Shown here: positions 8,538 to 16,001 of the stretch, one piece after another
Layout: each line of letters opens with the position of its first letter
How positions within the stretch are numbered: position 1 is the stretch's first letter
NCBI GenBank assembly: GCA_020634335.1
Contig: JACKBY010000013.1
Span: 1 to 64,000, forward strand
Direction: 5' to 3'
Length of the DNA: 64,000 nucleotides
Origin: Promineifilum sp.
GTDB lineage: Bacteria; Chloroflexota; Anaerolineae; Promineifilales; Promineifilaceae
The notes under the pieces: generated by a model
What the model was told of the DNA's origin: nothing
The model's database searches: none
The model's input: only the letters and a program-made list of their open reading frames with translations
Position numbers and translations under genes: made by a program

Positions 8538-9695
8538 ATGTCAGTCCCAACTCAGCCGCTAACCCTTGGCATTGAAGAAGAATATCAGATCATCGATCCC
8601 GAAACGCGCGACCTGCGCACCTACATCAGCGAGCTACTGACCCAGGATCAAGTTCGGCCGAAGAAGCTGGACCTGAAGCCGGAATTGATGCAATCGCAAG
8701 TTGAGGTGGGGAGTCAGATTTGCCGGGACATCAAGGAGGCGCGTTCCGAGATCATTCGCCTCCGTGGGGACGTGTTGGAACTGGCCGATGAAAACGGCTT
8801 GATGATCGCCGCGGCCTCGACTCATCCATTCGCCCGTTGGGAAGACCAGATCATCACTGAAGGCACGCGCTACAAGGAATTGCTCGACGATATGCAAGGT
8901 GTCGCCCGACAATTGCTGATCTTCGGCATGCACGTTCATGTGGGCTTTGGCGAGGACCCGGAGTCTCGCGATCTACTCATCGCCATCATGAATCAGGCGC
9001 GTTATTTCATCCCCCATTTGCTGGCTCTGTCCACCAGTTCGCCCTTCTGGCGGGGACAAAACACGGGTCTGAAATCCTACCGGAGTGTGGTGTTCGAATC
9101 TCTGCCACGGACGGGCATTCCGCACTCGTTCATGTCATGGGGGGATTACAAGCGCTATGAAGTGATGCTGGAGCGGGTTGGGGCCTTCGGCAAGGTGGAC
9201 AAGCGGGCCAAAATCTGGTGGGATTTACGGCCGCACCCGATTTACAACACGATGGAATTTCGCATCAGCGACATTTGCACCAACGTTGATGACTGTATCT
9301 GCATAGCCGCCCTGTTCCAGGCCATCTGCGCCAAGCTGCTTAAATTGCGCCAACAGAATATGTCCTGGCGACAATATCGCCACGTTCACATCACCGAGAA
9401 CAAGTGGCGCGCCGTTCGCTATGGAATCGAGGGTGAGCTAATCGACTTCGGCATCGAGTCCGCCGTACCCTTTGCTTACCTGATGAATGAGTTGCTGGAG
9501 CTGCTTGACGACGTCGTCGATGAACTGGACAGTCGCAAGGAAGTGGAGCACGTTCATGCTATATTGCGGGACGGCACGAGCGCCGATAAGCAATTGCGGG
9601 TCTATCGGGAACACGGCGGGGATGATAACCGTGAAGAGGCTTTGCGCGCGGTGGTCGATCACCTGGTGGTTGAGACGAAGCGTGGCGTCGTCTGA
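8538..9695 (+). CDS. Carboxylate-amine ligase, GCS2/YbdK family
   Basis: ATP-grasp-like glutamine-synthetase-fold enzyme related to plant-type glutamate-cysteine ligase; YbdK homologues have weak gamma-glutamylcysteine synthetase activity. The protein (385 aa) begins TLGIEEEYQIIDPETRDL, whose acidic cluster is the family's metal/ATP site. It continues with the GMHVHVGFGEDPESRDLL motif and a WWDLRPHPIYNTMEFRISD segment that carries the conserved Arg and Glu near the active site. The start is supported by GGAGAGGAAG 4-13 nt upstream. No glutathione synthetase lies nearby, so whether it makes gamma-glutamylcysteine or another gamma-glutamyl amide cannot be told. It converges on the amidohydrolase. 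Confidence 0.9.
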   Translation: MSVPTQPLTLGIEEEYQIIDPETRDLRTYISELLTQDQVRPKKLDLKPELMQSQVEVGSQICRDIKEARSEIIRLRGDVLELADENGLMIAAASTHPFARWEDQIITEGTRYKELLDDMQGVARQLLIFGMHVHVGFGEDPESRDLLIAIMNQARYFIPHLLALSTSSPFWRGQNTGLKSYRSVVFESLPRTGIPHSFMSWGDYKRYEVMLERVGAFGKVDKRAKIWWDLRPHPIYNTMEFRISDICTNVDDCICIAALFQAICAKLLKLRQQNMSWRQYRHVHITENKWRAVRYGIEGELIDFGIESAVPFAYLMNELLELLDDVVDELDSRKEVEHVHAILRDGTSADKQLRVYREHGGDDNREEALRAVVDHLVVETKRGVV

Positions 9696-9723
9696 GGAAA
9701 TTGTGACTCGCAAGTGGTAGCTG

Positions 9724-11325
9724 TTACCAGGTACGGTAGCGGAACGTCCCTCCCACGATGGTTCCGGCGATGCCCACCTCCAAAAGTTCATGGGGGGGCA
9801 CGTCGAACAGGTCCTGATCGAATATGGTCAGGTCGGCCAGTGATCCGGGGCTGATGCTGCCCTGGGTTTTCTTCTGGCCGGCGGTGATGGCCGCGGCCCG
9901 GGTGAAAGCGTACAAAGCTTCTTCCAACTCCAGCCGCTCTTGTGGGTACCATCCCTCCACACCGGGATAGCCGTTGGCGCGTTGCCTGGTTACGGCGGCG
10001 TGGATTCCCAGCAGCGGATCGATCCGTTCGACGGGCGCATCGGAGCCGAAGACGACCAGCGCGCCGCTGTCCCACATCGTTCGCCACGCATAACTGTAGC
10101 GGGCGCGAGCGCCCCAGTAGCGCTCGGCCATGTCTATGTCGGAAGTCGCATGAATCGGCTGCATGGAGGCGACGACATCCAGAGCGGCGAGGCGATTGAG
10201 ATCGCCGGGGTGCAGCACCTGGACGTGTTCGATACGGTGGCGCAGGCGGGGGGTGTGCCGCTCCTTCTCTTCTCGTCGCAGAAATTCATATACGTCCAGC
10301 ACGTCGTGGTTGGCCCGGTCGCCGATGGCGTGGATGGTCAGGCTCAGGCCGCCGGCGCTGGCTTGGCGCGCCTTGTCCAACATTTCCTCCTTGTCGGTCA
10401 CCACGATGCCCAAATTGTCCGGCTCCCCCTCGTAGGGAGCGATCATGGCTGCGGTTCGCGAGCCGAGCGCGCCGTCGGCAAACAGCTTGACCCCGCCGAT
10501 GCGCAGCCAGTCATCGCCAAAACCGGAACGCAGACCTACCCCCAACGCGTGTTCCAGACGGTAGACGGGCACGTTCTTGACGACGCGCAAGCCCAACTCG
10601 TTGGCCTCGCGCAACATCTGGAGGGCCACAAAGCAATCGCGGCCGTCGAAATCATGCAAGCCCGTTAGCCCGACCGACCAGCAATAGGATTGTGCTGTGC
10701 GCATGGCGTCGGCTATTTCGGCGGGCGTGGGGCGCGGGATGTGGGCGGCGACCAGATTCATGGCATCCTCGAATAAGATGCCCGTCGGCCGCCCGGCCTC
10801 GTCGCGCTGGATGTGGCCGCCGGGCGGGTCGGCCGTGTGCTCGTCGACGTGGGCGACTTTAAGGGCCTGACTGTTGACCCAGGCGGCGTGTCCGCTCTTG
10901 TGCGAAAGGTAGACTGGGCGATTGGAGACGATGCCGTCGAGGTCGGCCGCCGTCGGAAAGGCACGGTCGGGCCAGGCATCCTGTGACCAGCCGCGTCCGC
11001 GCAGCCAGCCCGTGTCCTCTTTGTCGTTGTTGAAGGACACAACGCGGTCGAGTGCCGCCTGTCGGGTGGGCGCGCCGTCCAGATCGACGTTTCGCAAACT
11101 CAGGGCAAAGTGTTGAAAATGAACGTGGGCATCGACCAGGCCGGGCGTCACGAAGCGACCGCCCAAGTGGATCCACTCTGCGCCTTGGCCCAGCAAGGCC
11201 TTCATCTCGTCGTCGCCGCCGACGCCCACGATGTGGCCGTCCCGAATGGCGACGGCTGTGGCCGTTGGCCGCGCCGGGTCCAGTGTGTAAATTCGTCCGT
11301 GGGTCAAGGCAATAGATGCCGGCAT
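9724..11325 (-). CDS. Amidohydrolase family 3 protein (YtcJ-like)
   Basis: Metal-dependent hydrolase of the amidohydrolase superfamily, about 533 residues. The N-terminal composite beta domain (IYTLDPARPTATAVAIRDG) leads into the first barrel strand with the metal ligands in VDAHVHFQHFA. Further ligands are present in LTIHAIGDRANHDVLDVY and HRIEHVQVLHPGD. FGSDAPVERIDPLLGIHAAV supplies the catalytic Asp near the C-terminus. Two ATGs compete: 11325 is preferred because GGGAG lies 7 nt upstream, whereas at 11331 the site would touch the start codon. It is the last gene of the DUF177-obgE-methyltransferase run. YtcJ-type proteins act on N-substituted amides or esters, but the natural substrate is unknown. 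Confidence 0.88.
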   Translation of the reverse strand: MPASIALTHGRIYTLDPARPTATAVAIRDGHIVGVGGDDEMKALLGQGAEWIHLGGRFVTPGLVDAHVHFQHFALSLRNVDLDGAPTRQAALDRVVSFNNDKEDTGWLRGRGWSQDAWPDRAFPTAADLDGIVSNRPVYLSHKSGHAAWVNSQALKVAHVDEHTADPPGGHIQRDEAGRPTGILFEDAMNLVAAHIPRPTPAEIADAMRTAQSYCWSVGLTGLHDFDGRDCFVALQMLREANELGLRVVKNVPVYRLEHALGVGLRSGFGDDWLRIGGVKLFADGALGSRTAAMIAPYEGEPDNLGIVVTDKEEMLDKARQASAGGLSLTIHAIGDRANHDVLDVYEFLRREEKERHTPRLRHRIEHVQVLHPGDLNRLAALDVVASMQPIHATSDIDMAERYWGARARYSYAWRTMWDSGALVVFGSDAPVERIDPLLGIHAAVTRQRANGYPGVEGWYPQERLELEEALYAFTRAAAITAGQKKTQGSISPGSLADLTIFDQDLFDVPPHELLEVGIAGTIVGGTFRYRTW

Positions 11326-11353
11326 ATTCATTCTCCCATTTTGCTGGGGCCAG

Positions 11354-12559
11354 TCAGATTGAGGTTAGAACAGATTGCAGTTCTTGGCCAAGCAACTCTT
11401 CGAGGTAAGGCGTGACGCCCCAGTATGCTTTCAGCGCTGCATACTCATCGACGAGTGCCCTGAGGGGCGGCGCGTCGACCAGCACCGCGCGGATCATCAG
11501 ATTTTTGGGCGTGTGCTCGACAGCCACGAATTCGACCACGTCAGTCCGATAGCCCATCAGTCTCAGGATGTGGGCCCGAAAGGCGTCGGTCAGAATATCG
11601 CCCAGCCGCTCGCGCATGATGCCGTGGCGCATGACGGGTTTAAAGGGTTCGGGGGTGTCGGTCGTCGTCCATTGCGCTTGCAGGTGGTGGTGGCAGCAGG
11701 GGGCGCTGAAAATGAATGGGCTTTGCCAATGGATGGCCTGGGCCAACGCCTCGTCGGTGGCCGTGTCGCAGGCGTGGAGGGCCAGCACGACATCGGGCTT
11801 CCCGGCCGGTTCAAAGTCGATGATGCGCCCGGTCACGAAGTTCATCTGGTCCCAACCCAACCGGCCGGCCGTCTCTCGATGACGTTCCATCAGATGGGCT
11901 TTTGTGTCGACGCCGCTCAGCGACGTGGGCAGTTTCTTAACGTCGTTGAAGTAGTGATAGGTCGCGAAGGATAAGGCGGCGCTGCCGCAACCCAGATCCA
12001 CGACGCTGACGGGGCCGGGATACATGGCGTCGATCTCGTCCGTCTCATCGATCAGTCGCAGGAATTCGTTAATCTGGCGAAATTTGCGTTGCTGGTTGGC
12101 CCGAATTCGCCCGTCGGCGGTCATCACGCCAATGGCGGTCAGGAATGGCCGGGCTGCCTGGTCATCCAGCAGGTTCGGCTTGACACGGTCGTGCGCCATG
12201 TCCAACTCGATCTGTTTGTCACCATGCGGCTGGCGATGGAGGATGGGACGCCCATTTTTGCTAAACTGAACGCGAATTGTCTCTTCGGTCGTTGTGGCCT
12301 GGATACTTTTGAAAGGCATCGCCAGAAGTTCAGCCAACTGGGTCTCAGCCTCCCGGCCGCGGTAATTCCGGGCGAACGTCTGCTTGCTGTCGAAAAACGA
12401 AAATTGCAAGTAGCGTTGTTCTTTGAGCAAGATCGGCCGAATGGTGACGCGTTGCCAGGGCGTCTTGCCAGGGTGGCGGGCACCCTGGAACACTGCCTCG
12501 ACAAAGTATCGGGCGTTCAGGATGGCATCGCGTATTAAGGTATCAGGCAGATCAGACAT
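11354..12559 (-). CDS. SAM-dependent methyltransferase (Methyltransf_32-like)
   Basis: A 401-residue protein with a Rossmann methyltransferase domain in its second half. The SAM-binding motif I reads VSVVDLGCGSAALSFATYHY (about residue 187), followed by an acidic end of strand 2 in SGVDTKAHLMERH. The motif ALHACDTATDEAL and the nearby PCCHHHLQAQW are characteristic of the family that includes the GSTCD protein and the tRNA methyltransferase Trm13 group. The N-terminal 170 residues form a separate domain (WQRVTIRPILLKEQRYLQ) that may bind the substrate, possibly RNA. It lies 37 nt downstream of obgE, a ribosome-assembly GTPase, which is compatible with an RNA-modifying role. That role is inference. 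Confidence 0.78.
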   Translation of the reverse strand: MSDLPDTLIRDAILNARYFVEAVFQGARHPGKTPWQRVTIRPILLKEQRYLQFSFFDSKQTFARNYRGREAETQLAELLAMPFKSIQATTTEETIRVQFSKNGRPILHRQPHGDKQIELDMAHDRVKPNLLDDQAARPFLTAIGVMTADGRIRANQQRKFRQINEFLRLIDETDEIDAMYPGPVSVVDLGCGSAALSFATYHYFNDVKKLPTSLSGVDTKAHLMERHRETAGRLGWDQMNFVTGRIIDFEPAGKPDVVLALHACDTATDEALAQAIHWQSPFIFSAPCCHHHLQAQWTTTDTPEPFKPVMRHGIMRERLGDILTDAFRAHILRLMGYRTDVVEFVAVEHTPKNLMIRAVLVDAPPLRALVDEYAALKAYWGVTPYLEELLGQELQSVLTSI

Positions 12560-12596
12560 GGGGAGCGCAAACGATTAAATGGCAGGTAGTGGAGCC

Positions 12597-13865
12597 TTAT
12601 TCGCCCCATTCGAGTTCCTGATCGCCGATGTGGACTGTATCTCCCACCCGGACGCCGGCTTTTGTCAGTGCGGCGGTGATGCCTGAGCGCTCCAGCGTCG
12701 TTTGGAAGCGCATGAGGGAGTCGTCGAATTCGAAGTAAGTCATTGCAGCGATGCGCTCGATCTCCTGGCCACTCACCCGCCAGTCGCCGTTGCTTTCGCG
12801 CTTGATCGTGAAAGATTGTTCCTCCACCGGCGGTCGAATGACGACCGGCTCGTTGGCGGCCGTCGGGACGGTTCGGGGCGTGGCGTCGGCCATGCGCTTG
12901 ATCTCGTAGAGCATCGGCTTGACGCCTTCGCCGGTGACGGCCGAGATGCTCATGAAGGGGTAGCCGGCTTGGCGAATGCCGTCGCGTATCTCTGCTTCCC
13001 GCTTGCGCACGTCGGGCAGGTCTATCTTGTTGAGCACGACGAGTTGGGGTTTGGCGGCCAACTCCGGATTATAGAGGGCTAGTTCATTGTTGAACATCTC
13101 CCAATCGGTCAGGGGATTTTCGGCCATGCCGTCGAGCAGGTGGATGAGCACGCGGGTCCGCTCGATGTGTCGCAGAAAATCATGGCCCAGCCCCACCCCC
13201 TCGGACGCGCCCTCGATAATGCCGGGGATGTCGGCCAGGACGAGCGTCTCGTAGCCGTCGATAGTGGCAACGCCCAGGTTGGGTTGCAGCGTGGTGAACG
13301 GATAGTTACCGATCTTCGGCCGCGCGGCGCTGACCACCGATAACAAGGTCGATTTCCCGGCATTGGGAACGCCGACAACGCCAACGTCGGCAATCAGTTT
13401 CAACTCTAGTGCCAGCCACAACTCCTCGCCCGGCTCGCCGCGTTCGGCGATGCGTGGGGCCTGTTGGCGGCTGTTGGCGAAATGCTGGTTGCCTCGGCCG
13501 CCACGTCCCCCGGCCAAAATCACAACTTCCTGGCCGGGCTCGATCAGATCGGCCAGGATTTCACCGGTTTCGGCATTGCGGACGACTGTGCCGGGCGGTG
13601 CTTCCAGGCGCAGGTCCTGGCCGCTCGCACCGTTCATGCGTTGCACGGTGCCGTGTGTGCCGTTCTTGGCCCGATAGTGTTTATTCCTCTGGAAGGTGAC
13701 CAGGCTGTTCAGATGGCTGGAAACGACGAAGACGACATCGCCGCCGCGGCCGCCGTCTCCACCGTCCGGCCCGCCCTGACGCACATATTTCTCGCGCCGA
13801 AAGCTGATCATGCCGTCTCCACCGTCGCCGCTGCGGACGTGGATTTTTGCCTCATCGTAGAACAT
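12597..13865 (-). CDS. obgE: GTPase Obg/CgtA
   Basis: Essential ribosome-associated GTPase involved in late 50S assembly and stress signalling. All three domains are present in 422 residues. The glycine-rich Obg fold is residues 1-158 (GGDGGRGGDVVFV, ILAGGRGGRGNQHF). The G domain has GVPNAGKSTLL (G1), the DIPGIIEGASEGVG switch II region (G3) and NKID (G4). The C-terminal OCT domain runs from FTIKRESNGDWRVSG to the end. It follows the DUF177 gene with a 23-nt gap; GGAG lies about 15 nt before the ATG. The OCT domain is shared by Obg proteins of several Gram-positive-type phyla but is absent in E. coli, consistent with a non-proteobacterial host. Confidence 0.97.
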   Translation of the reverse strand: MFYDEAKIHVRSGDGGDGMISFRREKYVRQGGPDGGDGGRGGDVVFVVSSHLNSLVTFQRNKHYRAKNGTHGTVQRMNGASGQDLRLEAPPGTVVRNAETGEILADLIEPGQEVVILAGGRGGRGNQHFANSRQQAPRIAERGEPGEELWLALELKLIADVGVVGVPNAGKSTLLSVVSAARPKIGNYPFTTLQPNLGVATIDGYETLVLADIPGIIEGASEGVGLGHDFLRHIERTRVLIHLLDGMAENPLTDWEMFNNELALYNPELAAKPQLVVLNKIDLPDVRKREAEIRDGIRQAGYPFMSISAVTGEGVKPMLYEIKRMADATPRTVPTAANEPVVIRPPVEEQSFTIKRESNGDWRVSGQEIERIAAMTYFEFDDSLMRFQTTLERSGITAALTKAGVRVGDTVHIGDQELEWGE

Positions 13866-13888
13866 AAAGGTTTAGTCGGTCTCCGAAA

Positions 13889-14410
13889 TTAATCGCCGGG
13901 GCGATCATTCTTTAGCAAGGATTCCAGCGCGGCGAAGCGCGGGTCGATGTCATCGGCCGGGCAACCGCACTCGCCCTGGTTCAGGTTGGCGCCACATTCC
14001 TGGCACAAGCCCTGGCAGTCTGGCCGGCAGAGCACCTTGATGGGCAAACTGAGCAGGCTAAGCTCGCGCACCAGCGGGGCGAGGTCGATCATGCCGTCAT
14101 CGCCCACCCGATGTTCACCCGGCGGCGCGATGTGGGGCGGGTAGTAGAATAGCTCGTCGAGCGTTATTTGAACCGGCACAATCGCCTCATCGAGGCAACG
14201 AACGCACTCCAGGCTCATCGAGCTTTCGAGTTGACCCTGAATGTAAATCCCTTCCGTCGTTCGCGTGGCTGTGATGACCCCCACCAGAGGGGTCAGGGTG
14301 ACATCTTCACTCAGCTTAATGCTGGGATAGTCAAGTTCGATGTGCCGGATGGTGCCGTAGTCTGCCTCTAATAGAAAACCGAAATTAAAGCGCAGGCGTG
14401 ATAATTTCAT
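13889..14410 (-). CDS. DUF177 (YceD-like) protein with C-terminal Cys cluster
   Basis: A 173-residue member of the YceD/DUF177 family, linked in bacteria and plants to 23S rRNA and L32 metabolism. The C-terminal third has the family motif with six cysteines: CRPDCQGLCQECGANLNQ then CGC, which could bind zinc. The mid-protein CVRCLDE segment (SMSLECVRCLDEAIVPVQ) is also typical. Translation starts at an ATG preceded by TTGGAGGG, a strong ribosome site. In most genomes this gene is followed by rpmF (L32); here obgE follows directly with 23 nt and no L32 ORF fits between. The protein probably helps 50S maturation together with Obg. Confidence 0.86.
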   Translation of the reverse strand: MKLSRLRFNFGFLLEADYGTIRHIELDYPSIKLSEDVTLTPLVGVITATRTTEGIYIQGQLESSMSLECVRCLDEAIVPVQITLDELFYYPPHIAPPGEHRVGDDGMIDLAPLVRELSLLSLPIKVLCRPDCQGLCQECGANLNQGECGCPADDIDPRFAALESLLKNDRPGD

Positions 14411-14444
14411 GTTACACCCTCCAACTTGTATGGGATAGAATGGG

Positions 14445-14450
14445 ATTATA
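14445..14450 (-). promoter_or_regulatory. Likely -10 box for the DUF177-obgE operon
   Basis: Reading on the minus strand, TATAAT at 14450-14445 stands about 35 nt upstream of the DUF177 ATG (14410). Transcription would start near 14438, giving a short leader that carries the TTGGAGGG ribosome site. The -35 region is weak. The same stretch is the only space for an rdgB promoter on the other strand. Confidence 0.5.
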
Positions 14451-14477
14451 GCATAGCCGCCGGATTATGCGCAGACG

Positions 14478-15119
14478 ATGGAAAAGGTATCAGTTGTGGT
14501 TAAGATTCATGCCCCGCGACTCCTGATTGCCACGCACAACAAAGGAAAGTTGGGCGAATACATGGACATTCTGAGTGAAGGCAGGTTTGAATTGTTGACT
14601 CTGGATGAGGTGGGCATTGTCGAGGATGTTCCGGAGACGGGCAGCACGTTTCTGGAAAACGCCACCTTGAAAGCCGTCGCTTACGCCCGTCAGGCGATTC
14701 TGTACACGCTGGCCGATGATTCGGGGCTGGAGGTGGACGCACTAGGGGGACGACCGGGTGTCCTGACGGCCCGCTATGGTGGCCCCGGCCTGTCCGCCAC
14801 GGACAGGTATCGGTTGTTGCTCGATGCCCTGGCTGATGTGCCCGATGGGCAGCGTGGGGCGCGTTTTCGCTGTGTGACTGTGTTGGGCGGGCCGGATGGA
14901 GCCATCCTGGGCACGGCCGAAGGGGTGTGCGAGGGTGTCATCGCAGCAGCTCCGTGCGGGGATGGAGGTTTTGGCTATGACCCCATCTTCTATGTGCCGG
15001 AGTATGGCCTGACGATGGCCCAATTGCCGGCCGCGGTGAAACATCGCATCAGCCACCGCGGCCGCGCCGTCCAGGACATTCGCCCGCTCCTGGAAAGGTT
15101 GTGGCCTCCCTCGACGTAG
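14478..15119 (+). CDS. rdgB: Non-canonical purine NTP pyrophosphatase, RdgB/HAM1 family
   Basis: House-cleaning enzyme that hydrolyses dITP, XTP and related nucleotides to monophosphates so that they are not built into DNA or RNA. Hallmarks are LLIATHNKGKLGEYMDIL at the N-terminus (substrate-binding ATxNxxK), TFLENATLKAVAYA with metal/catalytic acids, LADDSGLEVDALGGRPGV, and the late GFGYDPIFYVPEY with TMAQLP. It also ends KHRISHRGRAVQ, as family members do. The ATG at 14478 lacks a clear ribosome site. A GTG a few codons later, with GGAAAAGG upstream, is an alternative that would give a more usual N-terminal length. Confidence 0.94.
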   Translation: MEKVSVVVKIHAPRLLIATHNKGKLGEYMDILSEGRFELLTLDEVGIVEDVPETGSTFLENATLKAVAYARQAILYTLADDSGLEVDALGGRPGVLTARYGGPGLSATDRYRLLLDALADVPDGQRGARFRCVTVLGGPDGAILGTAEGVCEGVIAAAPCGDGGFGYDPIFYVPEYGLTMAQLPAAVKHRISHRGRAVQDIRPLLERLWPPST

Positions 15120-15127
15120 AGGGGAGG

Positions 15128-15913
15128 CTATTGACCTGGGGGGGCGGAGGCGGAGTCGAAATGGGTTATGAAGTCGATCAAAAGCTCCTTAACCACCTCT
15201 GTGCGTTCCAGCATTGAGAAGTGGCCGCAGCCTTCCAGGGTTGCCAGCCGCCCATGCGGCAATCCCGCGGCCAGTGATTCGGAAAATCGCAACGGAGTCA
15301 TTTGATCCAGCGTTCCGGCCACGATGAGCGCCGGGACAAGGATAGACGCTACTTGCGCCCGCAGGTCAAAGCGGTTGCAGGCCAAAAAGTCTCCGAAGGT
15401 GGTTGTTTCCCCGGTCTGCGTGACTTGCCGGCGGACAGCATCACGCTGGGCCGGCGTGGCCTCGATCAGGGCATTATCAGCGATCCACGATGCGACATCG
15501 CTGAGTGAGTTGACCGAGCCTTTCAATATGGCCTCCGACACCGGCATGCGGGCAGCCGCGCCCAGCAGGAAGAGGCCTCGCACATCCACAACGGCGCGAC
15601 GGGCAAGACTCAGGGCTATGGCGCTGCCCATGGAGTGACCGACGATCGTGATGCCGGAGAGAGCCTGGGCGATGATGAAATCCTCGACAAAGTGCGCGTA
15701 CTGTTCGACCGACCGCCTGCCCGGCGGGAGCGAGGCCCCGTGACCTGGCAGATCGAGGGCCACGCAATGAATGGCCGGCAAGTGAGTCAGGGGTGGGGGC
15801 CATACTGCGGAGGAACTTGCCGCACCATGAATGTACAAAATGGTCGGGCCGGGAGCCCGGTCGTTGGCTTGCGTGATAAATACGTCTCGCTCCTCTATTT
15901 CTATCGTTGGCAT
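15128..15913 (-). CDS. Alpha/beta hydrolase
   Basis: Serine hydrolase of the alpha/beta fold, about 261 residues from the chosen start. It shows ILYIHGAASSSAVWPPPL with the HG oxyanion motif, DLPGHGASLPPG, the nucleophile elbow TIVGHSMGSAIAL (G-H-S-M-G), an acid in VAGTLDQMTP and the catalytic His in EGCGHFSMLER. The ATG at 15913 (MPTIEIEERDVF) is preferred over one 34 codons upstream (16015), because the extra stretch would overlap the murA start and lacks homology. A TATAAT box lies 5 nt before this ATG, so the transcript is probably leaderless. The natural ester or lactone substrate is unknown. Confidence 0.86.
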   Translation of the reverse strand: MPTIEIEERDVFITQANDRAPGPTILYIHGAASSSAVWPPPLTHLPAIHCVALDLPGHGASLPPGRRSVEQYAHFVEDFIIAQALSGITIVGHSMGSAIALSLARRAVVDVRGLFLLGAAARMPVSEAILKGSVNSLSDVASWIADNALIEATPAQRDAVRRQVTQTGETTTFGDFLACNRFDLRAQVASILVPALIVAGTLDQMTPLRFSESLAAGLPHGRLATLEGCGHFSMLERTEVVKELLIDFITHFDSASAPPGQ

Positions 15914-15918
15914 GAGAG

Positions 15919-15924
15919 ATATTA
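15919..15924 (-). promoter_or_regulatory. -10 box placing the hydrolase transcript start at its ATG
   Basis: On the minus strand TATAAT (15924-15919) is followed by ATCTC and then the ATG at 15913. With usual spacing the +1 would be the A of the ATG, that is, a leaderless mRNA. No Shine-Dalgarno sequence fits between the box and the start. The -35 region is poor. Confidence 0.5.
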
Positions 15925-15931
15925 TAGCCGG

Positions 15932-15959
15932 TTGCCGCACGATGGCGTGCTGATACAAT
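15932..15959 (+). promoter_or_regulatory. Sigma-70-type promoter for murA
   Basis: TTGCCG at 15932-15937, a 16-nt spacer and TACAAT at 15954-15959 lie about 43 nt upstream of the murA ATG. The site overlaps the divergent promoter of the alpha/beta hydrolase, so the two genes may compete for polymerase. Confidence 0.55.
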
Positions 15960-16001
15960 GATGTTGAGTCGGTTTTGCGGTCCCGACCAAGTATATTTTT
16001 C

